This document shows positions 1-7,963 of a DNA stretch of 64,000 nt, in pieces. Made by a program: the position numbers and the translations under genes. The notes under the pieces are model-generated. The model was not told the DNA's origin and made no database searches. It was given only the letters and a program-made list of their open reading frames with translations. Positions within the stretch are counted from its first letter, which is position 1. Each line of letters starts with the position of its first letter. The stretch is from CAIYZT01 sp947461435 (GTDB lineage: Bacteria; Pseudomonadota; Alphaproteobacteria; Rhodobacterales; Rhodobacteraceae): positions 186,001 through 250,000 of the forward strand of contig OZ260083.1 in assembly GCA_965284435.1 (NCBI GenBank). The letters run 5' to 3'.

Positions 1-370
1 TGAAAGACAGGCCGGGCGGGCCGCGCGCAAAGGGGGCATGGACAGCGATTTGCCCCGGCCATCGTTGCGCCGTCGGCTGAAGCACCCCAGCGGAGAGGAA
101 CGCCTGAGCATCCGCCGCCAGCGCAATGGCGGGCGGCAGGACAGCGCCGCCCAACGTGCAGGCCGGACAGTCGGAAGGTTTGGATGGCGAAGCGGGATCA
201 CCAGTTGTGCCGCACCAGGCAATGGCGATGTCGTTGGCCTGAAGGAAGGACAGCGCGGTTGCCTGAGGGGCCGTCAGAACCGGACGATGCGCCGCGCCCA
301 GACCGATCAGGGCCAAGAGAGCAAGCGCCACAAAGGCGCGGGCAAGGATGTGGGTCAACCGAATGCGCAT
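1..370 (-). CDS. DUF2946-like small exported protein (partial, runs off left edge)
   Basis: The reverse strand reads openly from an ATG at 370 to the window edge (123 codons, no stop seen). The N-terminus has a basic start followed by a hydrophobic stretch (residues about 9-27), consistent with a signal peptide or anchor. A CPACTL motif sits near residue 69 and an ARGPPG stretch lies close to the edge. DUF2946 proteins commonly carry a Cys-pair motif of this kind and end in a conserved RGPP segment, so only a few residues are probably missing. DUF2946 genes often sit beside copper-handling genes, but none is visible here. An AGGCGG ribosome-binding site lies about 7 nt before the ATG. Function is unknown; the copper link is inference from family context only. 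Confidence 0.6.
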   Translation of the reverse strand, partial: MRIRLTHILARAFVALALLALIGLGAAHRPVLTAPQATALSFLQANDIAIAWCGTTGDPASPSKPSDCPACTLGGAVLPPAIALAADAQAFLSAGVLQPTAQRWPGQIAVHAPFARGPPGLSF

Positions 371-442
371 GAAATTCCGCCTAACACAAGCGCGCCCGAT
401 TTGCCAAGCCCGCGTGCCAATGCGACGCAGACCAGCACACCA

Positions 443-461
443 CAGGTTCGGCATCTCTTTG
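443..461 (+). repeat. 19-bp direct repeat, left copy
   Basis: The sequence beginning CAGGTTCGGCATCTC is repeated exactly, in the same orientation, at 3225-3243. The two copies bracket about 2.8 kb that holds an esterase gene and a broken BNR-repeat gene. The match stops at both ends of the 19 bp. Confidence 0.8.
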
Positions 462-539
462 TCCTGTTATGGGGGCCGTGTTTGCCGATCCTGTCTGTTT
501 CCAACACAATCAGAACAGCCACAAATCAAACAAGGTTCA

Positions 540-567
540 CCGGAATGGGCGATGCGGCCCATTCCGG
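540..567 (-). terminator. Perfect 11-bp hairpin after the esterase gene
   Basis: CCGGAATGGGC (540-550) pairs perfectly with GCCCATTCCGG (557-567) around a 6-nt loop. It lies about 25-50 nt downstream of the esterase stop codon. On the minus strand it is followed by TGAACCTTGTTTG rather than a clean U run, so it may be a weak intrinsic terminator or a 3'-end stabilising stem. Confidence 0.55.
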
Positions 568-590
568 ATTCTGAATGCCAATGGGTGCGG

Positions 591-1412
591 TCAGAACTGC
601 ATCATGAAGGCAGCAGCGATCTGAGGCAGGGATTGGCCAAGCTGCGAGCGGGCTGCTGAATCAATAGATGACGGTTTATGGCTGGCACCGGTCAGAATCT
701 GAACGGTTACATTCGCCCCGGCCCCCTGCAACATCTCTACCGTGCGGTTAAGCGGAATGAACGGCTGATCGGAAACCAGTTCACCGCGCCCACCGCCATC
801 AATCGGAACGACCGTATCGTTGGTACCGGTGATCTGAAGAACCGTAACACCGGACGCGTTGGAACAACTGGGAACCGTGAGTGTTCCTGCAAGGCTAAGC
901 ACACCCCGAATGCTGGAGTGTCGGGCACAGGCGAAGCGCAAGGACATCATCGCACCATTTGAATGCCCGACAAGGACAACACGGTTTGAATCGGCATATC
1001 CAAGCTGTTCCAGACCTGAGATGACGGTCGAGATAAAGCTGATGTCATCGACGGCATTCACAACGTCCGAACCACAACAAAATCCTGAATTCCAAGTCCT
1101 GCGGTCCGAACGCTTCCGGCCGATCGCAGTTCCATTCAAATAGGCTGCGACAAAGCCGTTCCGCTCGGCCTCATCAAACATCGGGATTTTGCTTTTGAAA
1201 TCTTTCGCGTTTCCCAGACCGCCATGAAGCAGCAACATCAGGGGCGCGGGGCGGCCTCCGGCGCTGTCAGGAACGTAGACGATCACTTGGCGACCGCCAA
1301 AGTCCAAGGTCATTTGTTCGGCGGAAACGCGCTCGGCGATCAGGGCAAATCCCAAAATAAAAACGACTTTGGTCAGCCCAGTGATCATTCTGCTAAATCT
1401 ATTGCTCGACAT
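591..1412 (-). CDS. Exported alpha/beta-hydrolase esterase, PHB-depolymerase/LpqC-like family
   Basis: 273-aa protein with an N-terminal signal-like hydrophobic segment (residues about 10-31, ending VSAEQ). Downstream features fit the COG3509/LpqC family of PHB depolymerase and feruloyl-esterase-like hydrolases: the LLLHGGLG oxyanion region, the nucleophile elbow GHSNGAMM, an acid region TGTNDTVVP and a histidine in GASHKPS. A Cys pair lies in SGFCCGS. The protein probably hydrolyses ester bonds in an external polymer or plant-type ester; the substrate cannot be told from sequence. It lies 71 bp downstream of the BNR-repeat gene on the same strand, with its own GAAAGGA ribosome-binding site. 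Base composition is visibly AT-richer than in flanking genes, suggesting transfer. Confidence 0.75.
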   Translation of the reverse strand: MSSNRFSRMITGLTKVVFILGFALIAERVSAEQMTLDFGGRQVIVYVPDSAGGRPAPLMLLLHGGLGNAKDFKSKIPMFDEAERNGFVAAYLNGTAIGRKRSDRRTWNSGFCCGSDVVNAVDDISFISTVISGLEQLGYADSNRVVLVGHSNGAMMSLRFACARHSSIRGVLSLAGTLTVPSCSNASGVTVLQITGTNDTVVPIDGGGRGELVSDQPFIPLNRTVEMLQGAGANVTVQILTGASHKPSSIDSAARSQLGQSLPQIAAAFMMQF

Positions 1413-1483
1413 TCGTTGTCCTTTCTAGACTATTATTCTAAACGAAATCTCCTGCTGCGGGGCCCGGAACGGGTCTTTGTCAC

Positions 1484-2885
1484 CTAAAGGTCAAACACCG
1501 AGTATTGGTCTTCAGTGACGACAGCAGACAAACCTTTGCCTATTTCAAGTCCGTCGCCATCCACGTCGATCGCGATTTCATACAAACCATCCACATCATC
1601 TACATTCACAGCGGCAACCTGTACCATCAAAATCAAATCATCCGTGAATTGTTCGGCGGTTTCAAACCGAAGGGGATCTGAAACCGCATTCTCCGGGATA
1701 CTTACGTTCACCACCAAAGACCATGTTGCCCCTTTATCATGTGACTCCAATATCGAGATTTTATCAATGTTTTGATCATCATAGATCATGTAGAGCGTTC
1801 CATCATCTGACGCCGAAAACTGGATCGAAGTCATTTCTACGTCTTTACCAACAGGCTTTGTGGGTTCGGCCCATTTATTGGTCGAACTGTCGTAGATATA
1901 AAGTTCAAGGTGACCCTTCGGCGTGATTATACCCAAGTAGATGTCGTTCTTGTAAACAACATGGGAGTAGTGGCTGGCATAGTACCCAGCGACGCCCACA
2001 TCGCTGAGTTCGATGCGTTTGAATTCTCCGGCGAAACTCATCGTGACCCAATACACACCCTCAGATGTGGTGACGACCATGCCTGTGTCGCCGCCTGCTG
2101 AGATGACCGAAGAGGAGCTTGATTCAACATTCTTGATCGTTGTCACGCCACTGATCCAAGTTACTCCGTTATCATCAGAAAAGTACAAAGATACCTTTGC
2201 CTTGTTTCCGATCAGTTCGGAATAACTGACCCAAAGCCGACCATCCTTGTCACGCTCTACCGTCGCATTGCAATCATAGGGGCTTACGATACGCTGCGGG
2301 CAACTCCACATGTTTGCCCTGATGCCAGGTGTTGCTGTCATCGTCCCAGTTTGAAACTGAGAAGACAATCCGGCCCTGATCATTCACATAGACTGTGGCC
2401 GCCTTCAATCCATTCCCGTACAAACAAACGTCAGGCGCTGAAGCATAGTTGGCATCGGTAAACGTGTTGCTGACTTTCCAATGCTTTCCGCCATTTTGGC
2501 TGGTCAGATAAACCAAGTGGTTGTTCGCCCCGAGGTTTAGGACCATGTGCAAAACACCATCTTCGGTCTGAAAGATGTGATCCTGCATCCGGCGACCAAT
2601 GAGATTCGAAGCAAGATATCCATAGCTTTCCGAAACACTTTGACGCGCCATGTCAGGTTTATGCCGGCTCAATGGTTCAAGAAACCCAACTTCTGACGGT
2701 CCAAGTGCCGAATAACCTTCAGAAATATTCGGAAGATCAAATACAAAGGCATCTATTTCAAGCAGATCCGCAAAATGAGCATGGGCCGAAAAGGGGGTGG
2801 GGTATCTGTCTTTATGGGTGAAATAATCATCAACTGAACGTTGACCATCGTAAAATGGTTCTGGACTTCTTAAATAAATTGTCAT
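1484..2885 (-). pseudogene. BNR/Asp-box (sialidase-like) beta-propeller protein, frameshifted
   Basis: Two overlapping minus-strand frames (2885-2274 and 2383-1484) encode the two halves of one protein of about 467 aa. The first frame ends ...AAYRKPL-stop and the second contains PYDCNATV. Removing one C from the CCCC run on the coding strand (2279-2282 in plus coordinates) joins them as ...RKPYDCNATV. Asp-box-like motifs (S-x-D-x-G-x-T-W type) recur: SQNGGKHW, SDDNGVTW and SHDKGATW, as in sialidases and related propellers. I do not see a signal peptide or a clear catalytic FRIP arginine motif, so sialidase activity is not claimed. The gene is AT-rich and shares an islet with the esterase. Either a real null allele or a one-base sequencing error would explain the break. 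Confidence 0.7.
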
Positions 2886-3298
2886 GCAAAAACTCTTTGA
2901 AATGCAAAGGGAATCGGCTTCATTAAAGGTTGTCTAAAATTTTTTCGTCGAGGACTCGCGACAAATAGCGAGCCAATAGAAATTGGTCTGTGTCTTGGAC
3001 CCGCAACTAATAGCGGGGCAACAGGACTAGGGCTTGGTCAATGACCTCACGGTCAATCACGCAAGTCGTCATATGAAATTAGGCGCGGCTATAGAATCAG
3101 TTCAATGACGGCATGTTAATACAAATTCAGGAAGAAAAGGAAGACCTGTTCATGACGGACGGTCGCGTCAGCTTGGGGTCGTGTCGGGACCCTTTTAGCC
3201 GACAGTCCAGATTGTATGGAGGGGCAGGTTCGGCATCTCTTTGCCATGTGATCGGCCGGGGGGGTGCGCTGCGGAAAAACGCCCGCTATATAGGCCGC
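2886..3298. other. Gene-free AT-rich gap between BNR gene and lolA
   Basis: No convincing gene in about 410 bp. Two imperfect repeats lie near 2957 (GACAAATAGCGAGCCAATAG) and 3004 (CAACTAATAGCGGGGCAACA). At 3036-3046 there is a GGTCAATGACC palindrome followed 4 nt later by a further GGTCAATCAC (3051-3060), a plausible operator for the minus-strand BNR/esterase genes. An open frame running from 3113 into lolA has no good start or conserved content and is not taken as coding. The right copy of the 19-bp repeat is at 3225-3243. Confidence 0.45.
3225..3243 (+). repeat. 19-bp direct repeat, right copy
   Basis: Exact copy of 443-461 in direct orientation, 56 bp upstream of the lolA start. It marks the right boundary of the AT-richer segment; normal GC-rich coding sequence resumes immediately after. 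Confidence 0.8.
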
Positions 3299-3901
3299 AT
3301 GAGACTTTTGACCGCCCTTTTGGCCCCGCTTGCATTTGGTCTGTTCGCCGTTCCGGCCCTGGCCGACAAACTGCCCTTGTCAACCTTGAGCGCCTATTTG
3401 AACCAATTGGTGACCGCCAAGGCTGAGTTCACGCAGGTCAATGCCGACGGGACGGTGACCACGGGCAATATCTTTATCCAAAGGCCCGGACGGGTGCGGT
3501 TTGAATATGCGCCGCCCGATGAAAGCCTTGTTCTGGCCTCGGCCGGGCAAGTGGCGATTTTCGATGCCAAATCAAACCAGCCGCCCGAACAATATCCGCT
3601 GGACCGCACACCGCTGAACCTGATTCTTGGGGCCAATATCGATCTGGGCAAGACCCGGATGGTGGTGGGTCATGACGAGGACGGATCGGCAACAAAGGTG
3701 CGCGCGCAGGACCCCGCGCATCCTGAATACGGCACGATTGACCTTGTGTTCACCGCCGACCCGGTGGCGCTGCGGCAGTGGGTGATCACCGACGATCTGG
3801 GCCAGCAGACCACGGTCATTCTGGGTGAGATGACGGTGGGCGAAAGCTTTCAGCCGTCGTTCTTTTCGTTGGAAAGCGAGAAGAAGAAGCGCGGGTTCTG
3901 A
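3299..3901 (+). CDS. lolA: Outer-membrane lipoprotein carrier protein LolA
   Basis: 200-aa periplasmic chaperone that takes lipoproteins from the inner-membrane Lol exporter across the periplasm. The start at 3299 gives a classic Sec signal (MRLLTALLAP... ending VPALADK). The mature part has the family pattern: AEFTQVNADG, IQRPGRVRFEY, a conserved LDRTPLNLILG region, and a C-terminal LGQQTTVILGEM strand. Length matches LolA. An upstream in-frame extension to 3113 has no signal-peptide logic and is rejected. The ATG lacks a clear Shine-Dalgarno, and a TATATAG box lies only 7 nt before it, so a leaderless transcript is possible. The stop codon sits inside a short tandem duplication (GCGCGGGTTCTG twice). 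Confidence 0.9.
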   Translation: MRLLTALLAPLAFGLFAVPALADKLPLSTLSAYLNQLVTAKAEFTQVNADGTVTTGNIFIQRPGRVRFEYAPPDESLVLASAGQVAIFDAKSNQPPEQYPLDRTPLNLILGANIDLGKTRMVVGHDEDGSATKVRAQDPAHPEYGTIDLVFTADPVALRQWVITDDLGQQTTVILGEMTVGESFQPSFFSLESEKKKRGF

Positions 3902-3955
3902 CAGCGCGGGTTCTGGCAGCACGGCATCGGCGCGCGACGCTGCCCTTGGCCCGTC

Positions 3956-4855
3956 CTATGCCGATCTTTGTGAGACATGGGCCCGCCACGCCGTGAAGGC
4001 CCCGGCAGCCACGACCATGGCCATGCCCAGAATGGACAGTGCGGCGGGCCAGTGGTTGAACACCAATCCGCCCAGGATTGCCGCCCATACCAGATGAAGA
4101 TAGTTGACCGGGGCCAAAAGCCCTGCGGGCGCTTCGGCATAGGCGGCCGTGAACAGAAGGTGCCCCCCCATGGCGAGCGCCCCAAGAAGAACCATCAAGA
4201 CAAAATCGGCCCGGCTGGGCCAGCTGCCCTGCGTTTCGGCAGCGGCAAGAAGGGCAAAGATCACCGCCCCGATCAGCGCGGTGTGAAAGAGCATGGAGGT
4301 CATGGTTTCGGTACGGGTCAAGACGCGGGTCAACAGGTGGTAGGCAGTCGCAAAGCCGGCGTTGATCAAAGCAAAGCCCACGCCAACCGGATCAAGCCCG
4401 CCGCCGGGGCGCAAGATCAGGACAACCCCCGCAAAGCCGAAGACCGCCCCGACCCAACCCCAGACCGACACCCGTTCGCCCAACAAGGGGCCGGAAAGCA
4501 GCATGACGGCGAAGGGGGCAAGATAAATGATGGCCACCGTTTCGGCCACGGGCAATCGGCGCAGGGCCAAAACCATGGTCAGCGTTGCCGCCGACAGGCA
4601 CAGGCCGCGCAGCATGACCAGCGCAGTTCGGTTGGTCCGCCACAGCCCTCGGCCCTGTTTGGGGGCCATGATGGCCGCCAAAAGCCCCAGATTGACCAAG
4701 TAGCGCACCGCGATGACCAACCCCAAGGCATAGATCGCCGTCAGGTGTTTGGTCAGCACGTCGGCCACGGCAAAGGTCAACGTGGCCAGCACCACAAAGA
4801 TCACGCCCTTGAGCGCATTGCCGCCCCCTGCGCCGCGGGCCGCTTGTTCTGACAT
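3956..4855 (-). CDS. EamA/DMT-superfamily transporter
   Basis: 299-aa polytopic membrane protein with two EamA repeats and about ten hydrophobic segments. Seen features include an early conserved stretch (LATLTFAVADVLTKHL), a mid-protein AETVAIIYLAPF helix and APVNYLHLVWAAI near the C-terminus, all typical of RhaT/YdcZ-like drug/metabolite exporters. The substrate is not predictable. The start is supported by AAAGGA about 7 nt upstream. It is divergently transcribed from the LysR-type regulator at 4962, a common arrangement in which the regulator controls the exporter. Confidence 0.85.
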   Translation of the reverse strand: MSEQAARGAGGGNALKGVIFVVLATLTFAVADVLTKHLTAIYALGLVIAVRYLVNLGLLAAIMAPKQGRGLWRTNRTALVMLRGLCLSAATLTMVLALRRLPVAETVAIIYLAPFAVMLLSGPLLGERVSVWGWVGAVFGFAGVVLILRPGGGLDPVGVGFALINAGFATAYHLLTRVLTRTETMTSMLFHTALIGAVIFALLAAAETQGSWPSRADFVLMVLLGALAMGGHLLFTAAYAEAPAGLLAPVNYLHLVWAAILGGLVFNHWPAALSILGMAMVVAAGAFTAWRAHVSQRSA

Positions 4856-4913
4856 CGGTCGATCCTTTGGTTTTTGCGCGTCTTGCCGGGCGCTTATAGC
4901 ACCGGGCCTTCTG

Positions 4914-4938
4914 ATGCAGTATACGGCAATATCGGCAT
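4914..4938. promoter_or_regulatory. Possible LysR operator in divergent gap
   Basis: An imperfect dyad (ATGC...GCAT outer arms, with TATAC/AATAT inside) lies midway between the divergent EamA and LysR genes, where LysR-type T-N11-A boxes are expected. Position is the main argument; the symmetry is weak. Confidence 0.35.
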
Positions 4939-4961
4939 GAACCTATGAAACTGGCGCATGA

Positions 4962-5858
4962 ATGGAACGAGAAACAATCAGCGATCTGGTGGCCTTTGTG
5001 GCGGTGGCGCGTGAGGGATCCTTTACGCGGGCCGCCGTGCGGTTGGGTCTGTCGCAATCTGCGCTGAGCCATATCATCAAAGGGCTGGAGGCGCGGCTTG
5101 GCCTGCGGCTTTTGTCGCGCACCACACGGTCGGTGGCCCCAACGGCGGCGGGGGCGCGGCTGATGGAAACCTTGGGGCCGGGGCTTGATCAGATGGATGC
5201 GGCCCTGCTGGCCTTGGGCGAGTTGCGCGATCGGCCGTCGGGCGCGGTGCGGCTGACGGCCGGGGATCATGCGGTCGAGCAGGTGTTGATGCCCAGAATC
5301 GGGCCTTTCCTGGCGCGCTGTCCCGATGTTCGGCTGGATATTCGGGTGGATAATGGCCTGACGAACATCGTCACCGAGGGTCTGGATGCCGGGATCAGAC
5401 TGGGCGAACAGGTGGACCGCGATATGGTGGCGGTTCGGGTTGGCCCCGACATCCGGTTTGTCGTCGTTGGCACGCCGGGGTATTTTGCCGGGCGCTCTGT
5501 GCCAAAGGTCCCGCAGGATCTGGCGGATCATTCCTGTATACAGTTGTTCCTGACCACGTTGGATGCGCCCTATGTCTGGGAATTTGCCAAAGGGAAACGG
5601 GCGGTCAAGGTGCGGGCCAGCGGGCCGTTGATGTTCAACCGGGTGCCGCAGATTGTTCAGGCCGCCGAACAGGGGCTGGGACTGGCCTTTGTGCCCTATG
5701 ACCGGGTCGCGGCGGCGGTGGCGCAGGGCCGCTTGATTGCCGCGTTGCAAGACTGGTGTCCGCCCCAACCCGGGTATCATTTGTATTACCCCAGCCGAAA
5801 GCAACCCTCGGCCGCTTTTTCCGCCCTTGTCGAGGCGTTGCGGTGGCAGGGCCCTTAG
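4962..5858 (+). CDS. LysR-family transcriptional regulator
   Basis: 298-aa regulator. Residues about 6-65 form the winged helix-turn-helix (DLVAFVAVAREGSFTRAA then LSQSALSHIIKGLEARLG), followed by the helical linker and a periplasmic-binding-like effector domain from about residue 90. It most resembles the LTTR group that controls neighbouring transport or detoxification genes. It is divergent from the EamA exporter, its likely target. Its stop overlaps the stop of the convergent lipoprotein gene by 4 bp (TTAG), leaving no room for an intrinsic terminator. The effector is unknown. Confidence 0.9.
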   Translation: MERETISDLVAFVAVAREGSFTRAAVRLGLSQSALSHIIKGLEARLGLRLLSRTTRSVAPTAAGARLMETLGPGLDQMDAALLALGELRDRPSGAVRLTAGDHAVEQVLMPRIGPFLARCPDVRLDIRVDNGLTNIVTEGLDAGIRLGEQVDRDMVAVRVGPDIRFVVVGTPGYFAGRSVPKVPQDLADHSCIQLFLTTLDAPYVWEFAKGKRAVKVRASGPLMFNRVPQIVQAAEQGLGLAFVPYDRVAAAVAQGRLIAALQDWCPPQPGYHLYYPSRKQPSAAFSALVEALRWQGP

Positions 5859-6433
5859 CGGCAGCCCTGCAATTGCGCGGCATAGGTTTGGGATCGCTGA
5901 CCGACCGCATCGGCCACTTCGATCAGCCAGGGTTTGGATGCATAACTTTGATTGGCAAAGCCGGTGCGACCTTCGTGGTAGGCCAGATAGTGGTTTTCCG
6001 CGTCCCAAAGGGGAATGCCCAAGGATTGTTCAGTTTCTGCCATGTACCAGCCCATGAAATCGGCAGCATCGCCGATGCGGTCACGCCGGGCCATGCGGCC
6101 GCCCTCTTCGTCGCGGTATTCATCCCATGTGCCATCCAGCGCCTGAGAATACCCATAGGCCGAGGATTGGCGGCCCATGGGTATGATTCCAAGGACATAG
6201 CGGTGCGGGGTGCGGGCATTGCCGATGAATTTCGATTCCTGATAGACGGTGGCCATCATGACGCTGACGGGCACGCCCCACTTGCGCTCTGCCGCTTTGA
6301 AGGCGCGCAGGTATTCGGGTCTTTGATCGACGATCGCACAGGCGTCGTCCAAATTTCGGGGCGCCGAAAACTTGCCCCCGCCGCATGAGGCGAGGAACAG
6401 CAAGAGGATCGACGCACGGAAGGTTCTGCTCAT
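5855..6433 (-). CDS. SLT/lysozyme-like lipoprotein (putative lytic transglycosylase)
   Basis: 192-aa lipoprotein. The start at 6433 places a lipobox (LASC followed by GGG) at residue about 16; a longer upstream frame would bury it and is rejected. A transglycosylase-like region begins around residue 48: ERKWGVPVSVMMATVYQESKF contains the Glu-Ser pair typical of SLT catalytic sites, and AYGYSQALDGTW follows. Further conserved blocks are DAADFMGWYM and YLAYHEGRTGF. The protein probably cleaves peptidoglycan glycan strands from an outer-membrane anchor. Family assignment rests on motifs; activity is inferred. Confidence 0.75.
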   Translation of the reverse strand: MSRTFRASILLLFLASCGGGKFSAPRNLDDACAIVDQRPEYLRAFKAAERKWGVPVSVMMATVYQESKFIGNARTPHRYVLGIIPMGRQSSAYGYSQALDGTWDEYRDEEGGRMARRDRIGDAADFMGWYMAETEQSLGIPLWDAENHYLAYHEGRTGFANQSYASKPWLIEVADAVGQRSQTYAAQLQGCR

Positions 6434-6649
6434 CTGCCCCTCGTGCATTCTTGTTTTGCGGGCACGATAGGGCATTTTTCGCCATCTGCAAATGGGCAGC
6501 GCGGGCGGTGGCATCATTTCTGCGCGAGGGATGGGTCGGACCATGGTCTGGACTGTCGGGAAAACGACCACAGATTGTTTCGCTGCGCCGCGCAGCAGGG
6601 AATAGACAGGCCCGTAAAAGTAAGGTTAAACGGGTCCTCGGGGGAAGAT

Positions 6650-6982
6650 ATGACGATGTTCAAGACGGATGCGAAATATGCAATTGGGCAGGTCTTGCGG
6701 CATCGCAAGCACCCGTTCCGCGGTGTTGTATTCGACGTGGACGCGATGTTTTCGAACACCGAGGAATGGTATCAGAACATTCCCGAAGAATCCCGCCCGT
6801 CCAAGGACCAACCGTTCTATCATCTGTTGGCCGAAAACGACCAAAGCTATTACGTGGCCTATGTGTCGGAACAAAATCTTGTGCCGGATGAAACCGGAGA
6901 GCCCGTCAGCCACCCGGATCTGCCCGATCTGTTCGGTGATTTCGAAGACGGCATGTATCCGCTGCAATATCAGCTGAACTAA
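6650..6982 (+). CDS. hspQ: Heat-shock protein HspQ
   Basis: 110-aa protein matching HspQ/YccV: AKYAIGQVLRHRKHPFRGVVFDVD, then EEWYQNIPEESRP, KDQPFYHLLAEN and YVAYVSEQNLVPD. In enterobacteria HspQ binds hemimethylated DNA and serves as a specificity-enhancing factor and substrate for Lon. The start at 6650 follows a GGGGAAG ribosome-binding site; a second ATG lies two codons later. The longer upstream frame is not conserved. No sigma-32-type promoter is obvious upstream. It is divergent from the SLT lipoprotein. Confidence 0.92.
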   Translation: MTMFKTDAKYAIGQVLRHRKHPFRGVVFDVDAMFSNTEEWYQNIPEESRPSKDQPFYHLLAENDQSYYVAYVSEQNLVPDETGEPVSHPDLPDLFGDFEDGMYPLQYQLN

Positions 6983-6993
6983 GAAACCCGCGC

Positions 6994-7016
6994 TTACCTT
7001 TCGGTAACGGCTTTCT
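6994..7016 (+). terminator. Weak hairpin after hspQ
   Basis: TTACC/GGTAA 5-bp stem with a TTTC loop, followed by CGGCTTTCTTCT. Short stem and interrupted U run, so termination is only possible. Confidence 0.35.
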
Positions 7017-7050
7017 TCTAGGGTGCTCCAACATGGGATTGGAGGCTGGA

Positions 7051-7386
7051 ATGGACCTGATTGCAGAAGACTGCGGTGACTATTTGCTGATCCGGGCCTT
7101 GGGCGATCGGATTGATGCGGCCGGCGCAATTGGCTTTAAGGACAAGATGCGCGAATTGGCCCAAACCGGGCATCCGCGTGTGGTGCTGGACATGTCGCGC
7201 GTGGCCTTTCTGGACAGTTCGGGTTTGGGCGCCATTGTGGCGGCGATGAAGGGCCTTGGTGCCAACCGCAAGTTGGAGATCTTGAGCCTGACACCAACCG
7301 TGGAAAAAGTTTTCCGGCTGACGCGCATGGATACAATATTCACGATCCATACGGAGCTTTCCGAAGGATTGCGGAATGCAGTTTGA
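7051..7386 (+). CDS. STAS-domain anti-sigma-factor antagonist
   Basis: 111-aa single STAS domain in the SpoIIAA/RsbV style. The phosphorylatable serine is in LDSSGLGAIVAAMK; the preceding VVLDMSRVAFLD strand is typical. The start at 7051 is chosen because a GGAGG lies 5-6 nt upstream, inside what would be the leader of the alternative start at 7033. It overlaps the following kinase gene by 11 bp, giving a translationally coupled antagonist/kinase pair. When dephosphorylated it should bind the kinase-like partner. No PP2C phosphatase or partner sigma factor is adjacent, so the output is unknown. Confidence 0.88.
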   Translation: MDLIAEDCGDYLLIRALGDRIDAAGAIGFKDKMRELAQTGHPRVVLDMSRVAFLDSSGLGAIVAAMKGLGANRKLEILSLTPTVEKVFRLTRMDTIFTIHTELSEGLRNAV

Positions 7387-7882
7387 ACCGGCATTGCATA
7401 TTCGTGTGGACCGCGACCTGAGGGTGCCGCGCAGCGATTTGCACATGACCGTGCAGGGCGATGCCGCGTCGGTTCGGGCGGGGTTGGGCCGGCTGATGGG
7501 CAGCGCGCCCCTGATGCGGTTGTCGGCAGACTGCCGCGGAACGGTGGAAATCGTCATGGCAGAGGTTTTGAACAATATTGTTGAACATGCCTATCGGGCG
7601 GGGCCGGGGCCCATTCGCATTGCCGTGCAGTCCAATGCCGCGCGGCTGACCGTATCTGTGTGCGATCAGGGCCAGGAAATGCCGCAAGGAGAGGTGCCGC
7701 AGGGCCTGCTTGCGCCTTTGGGTGCGCAGGAGGATTTGCCGGAGGGGGGATTCGGCTGGCACCTGATTCGCGAGCTGACGGACGAGCTGCTGTATGAACG
7801 GCGGGGGCTTTTCAACCATTTGCGTTTCTCAATTTCGGCGGAATTCGAAGACGAAGGCCCGATTGTTTCGCATTTCGAATAA
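7376..7882 (+). CDS. RsbW/SpoIIAB-type anti-sigma regulatory kinase
   Basis: 168-aa protein with a GHKL/HATPase fold: N-box EVLNNIVEHAY, a G1-like box VSVCDQGQ, and a GGFGWHLIREL ATP-lid/G2 region. It should bind and phosphorylate the STAS protein encoded immediately upstream and may sequester a sigma factor or other partner. The start lies inside the end of the STAS gene (11-bp overlap). In alphaproteobacteria such pairs also occur detached from sigma-B-type factors, with roles in biofilm or stress switching; which applies here is unknown. Confidence 0.87.
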   Translation: MQFEPALHIRVDRDLRVPRSDLHMTVQGDAASVRAGLGRLMGSAPLMRLSADCRGTVEIVMAEVLNNIVEHAYRAGPGPIRIAVQSNAARLTVSVCDQGQEMPQGEVPQGLLAPLGAQEDLPEGGFGWHLIRELTDELLYERRGLFNHLRFSISAEFEDEGPIVSHFE

Positions 7883-7963
7883 CTGACACGGAAACGCCCC
7901 GTTTCGCCCCAAATGCCGCCTTGGAGCAAAAGCATAGTCACGATTGTAGCTGCATAAAGCTTC

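Noticed and set aside
3113..3298. In-frame extension upstream of LolA
   Set aside because: It would bury the signal peptide, shows no conserved content and crosses the 19-bp repeat.
4392..6008. Long minus-strand open frame (538 aa) over the EamA/LysR region
   Set aside because: Low-complexity Arg/Gly/Pro-rich translation antisense to or out of frame with two well-supported genes.
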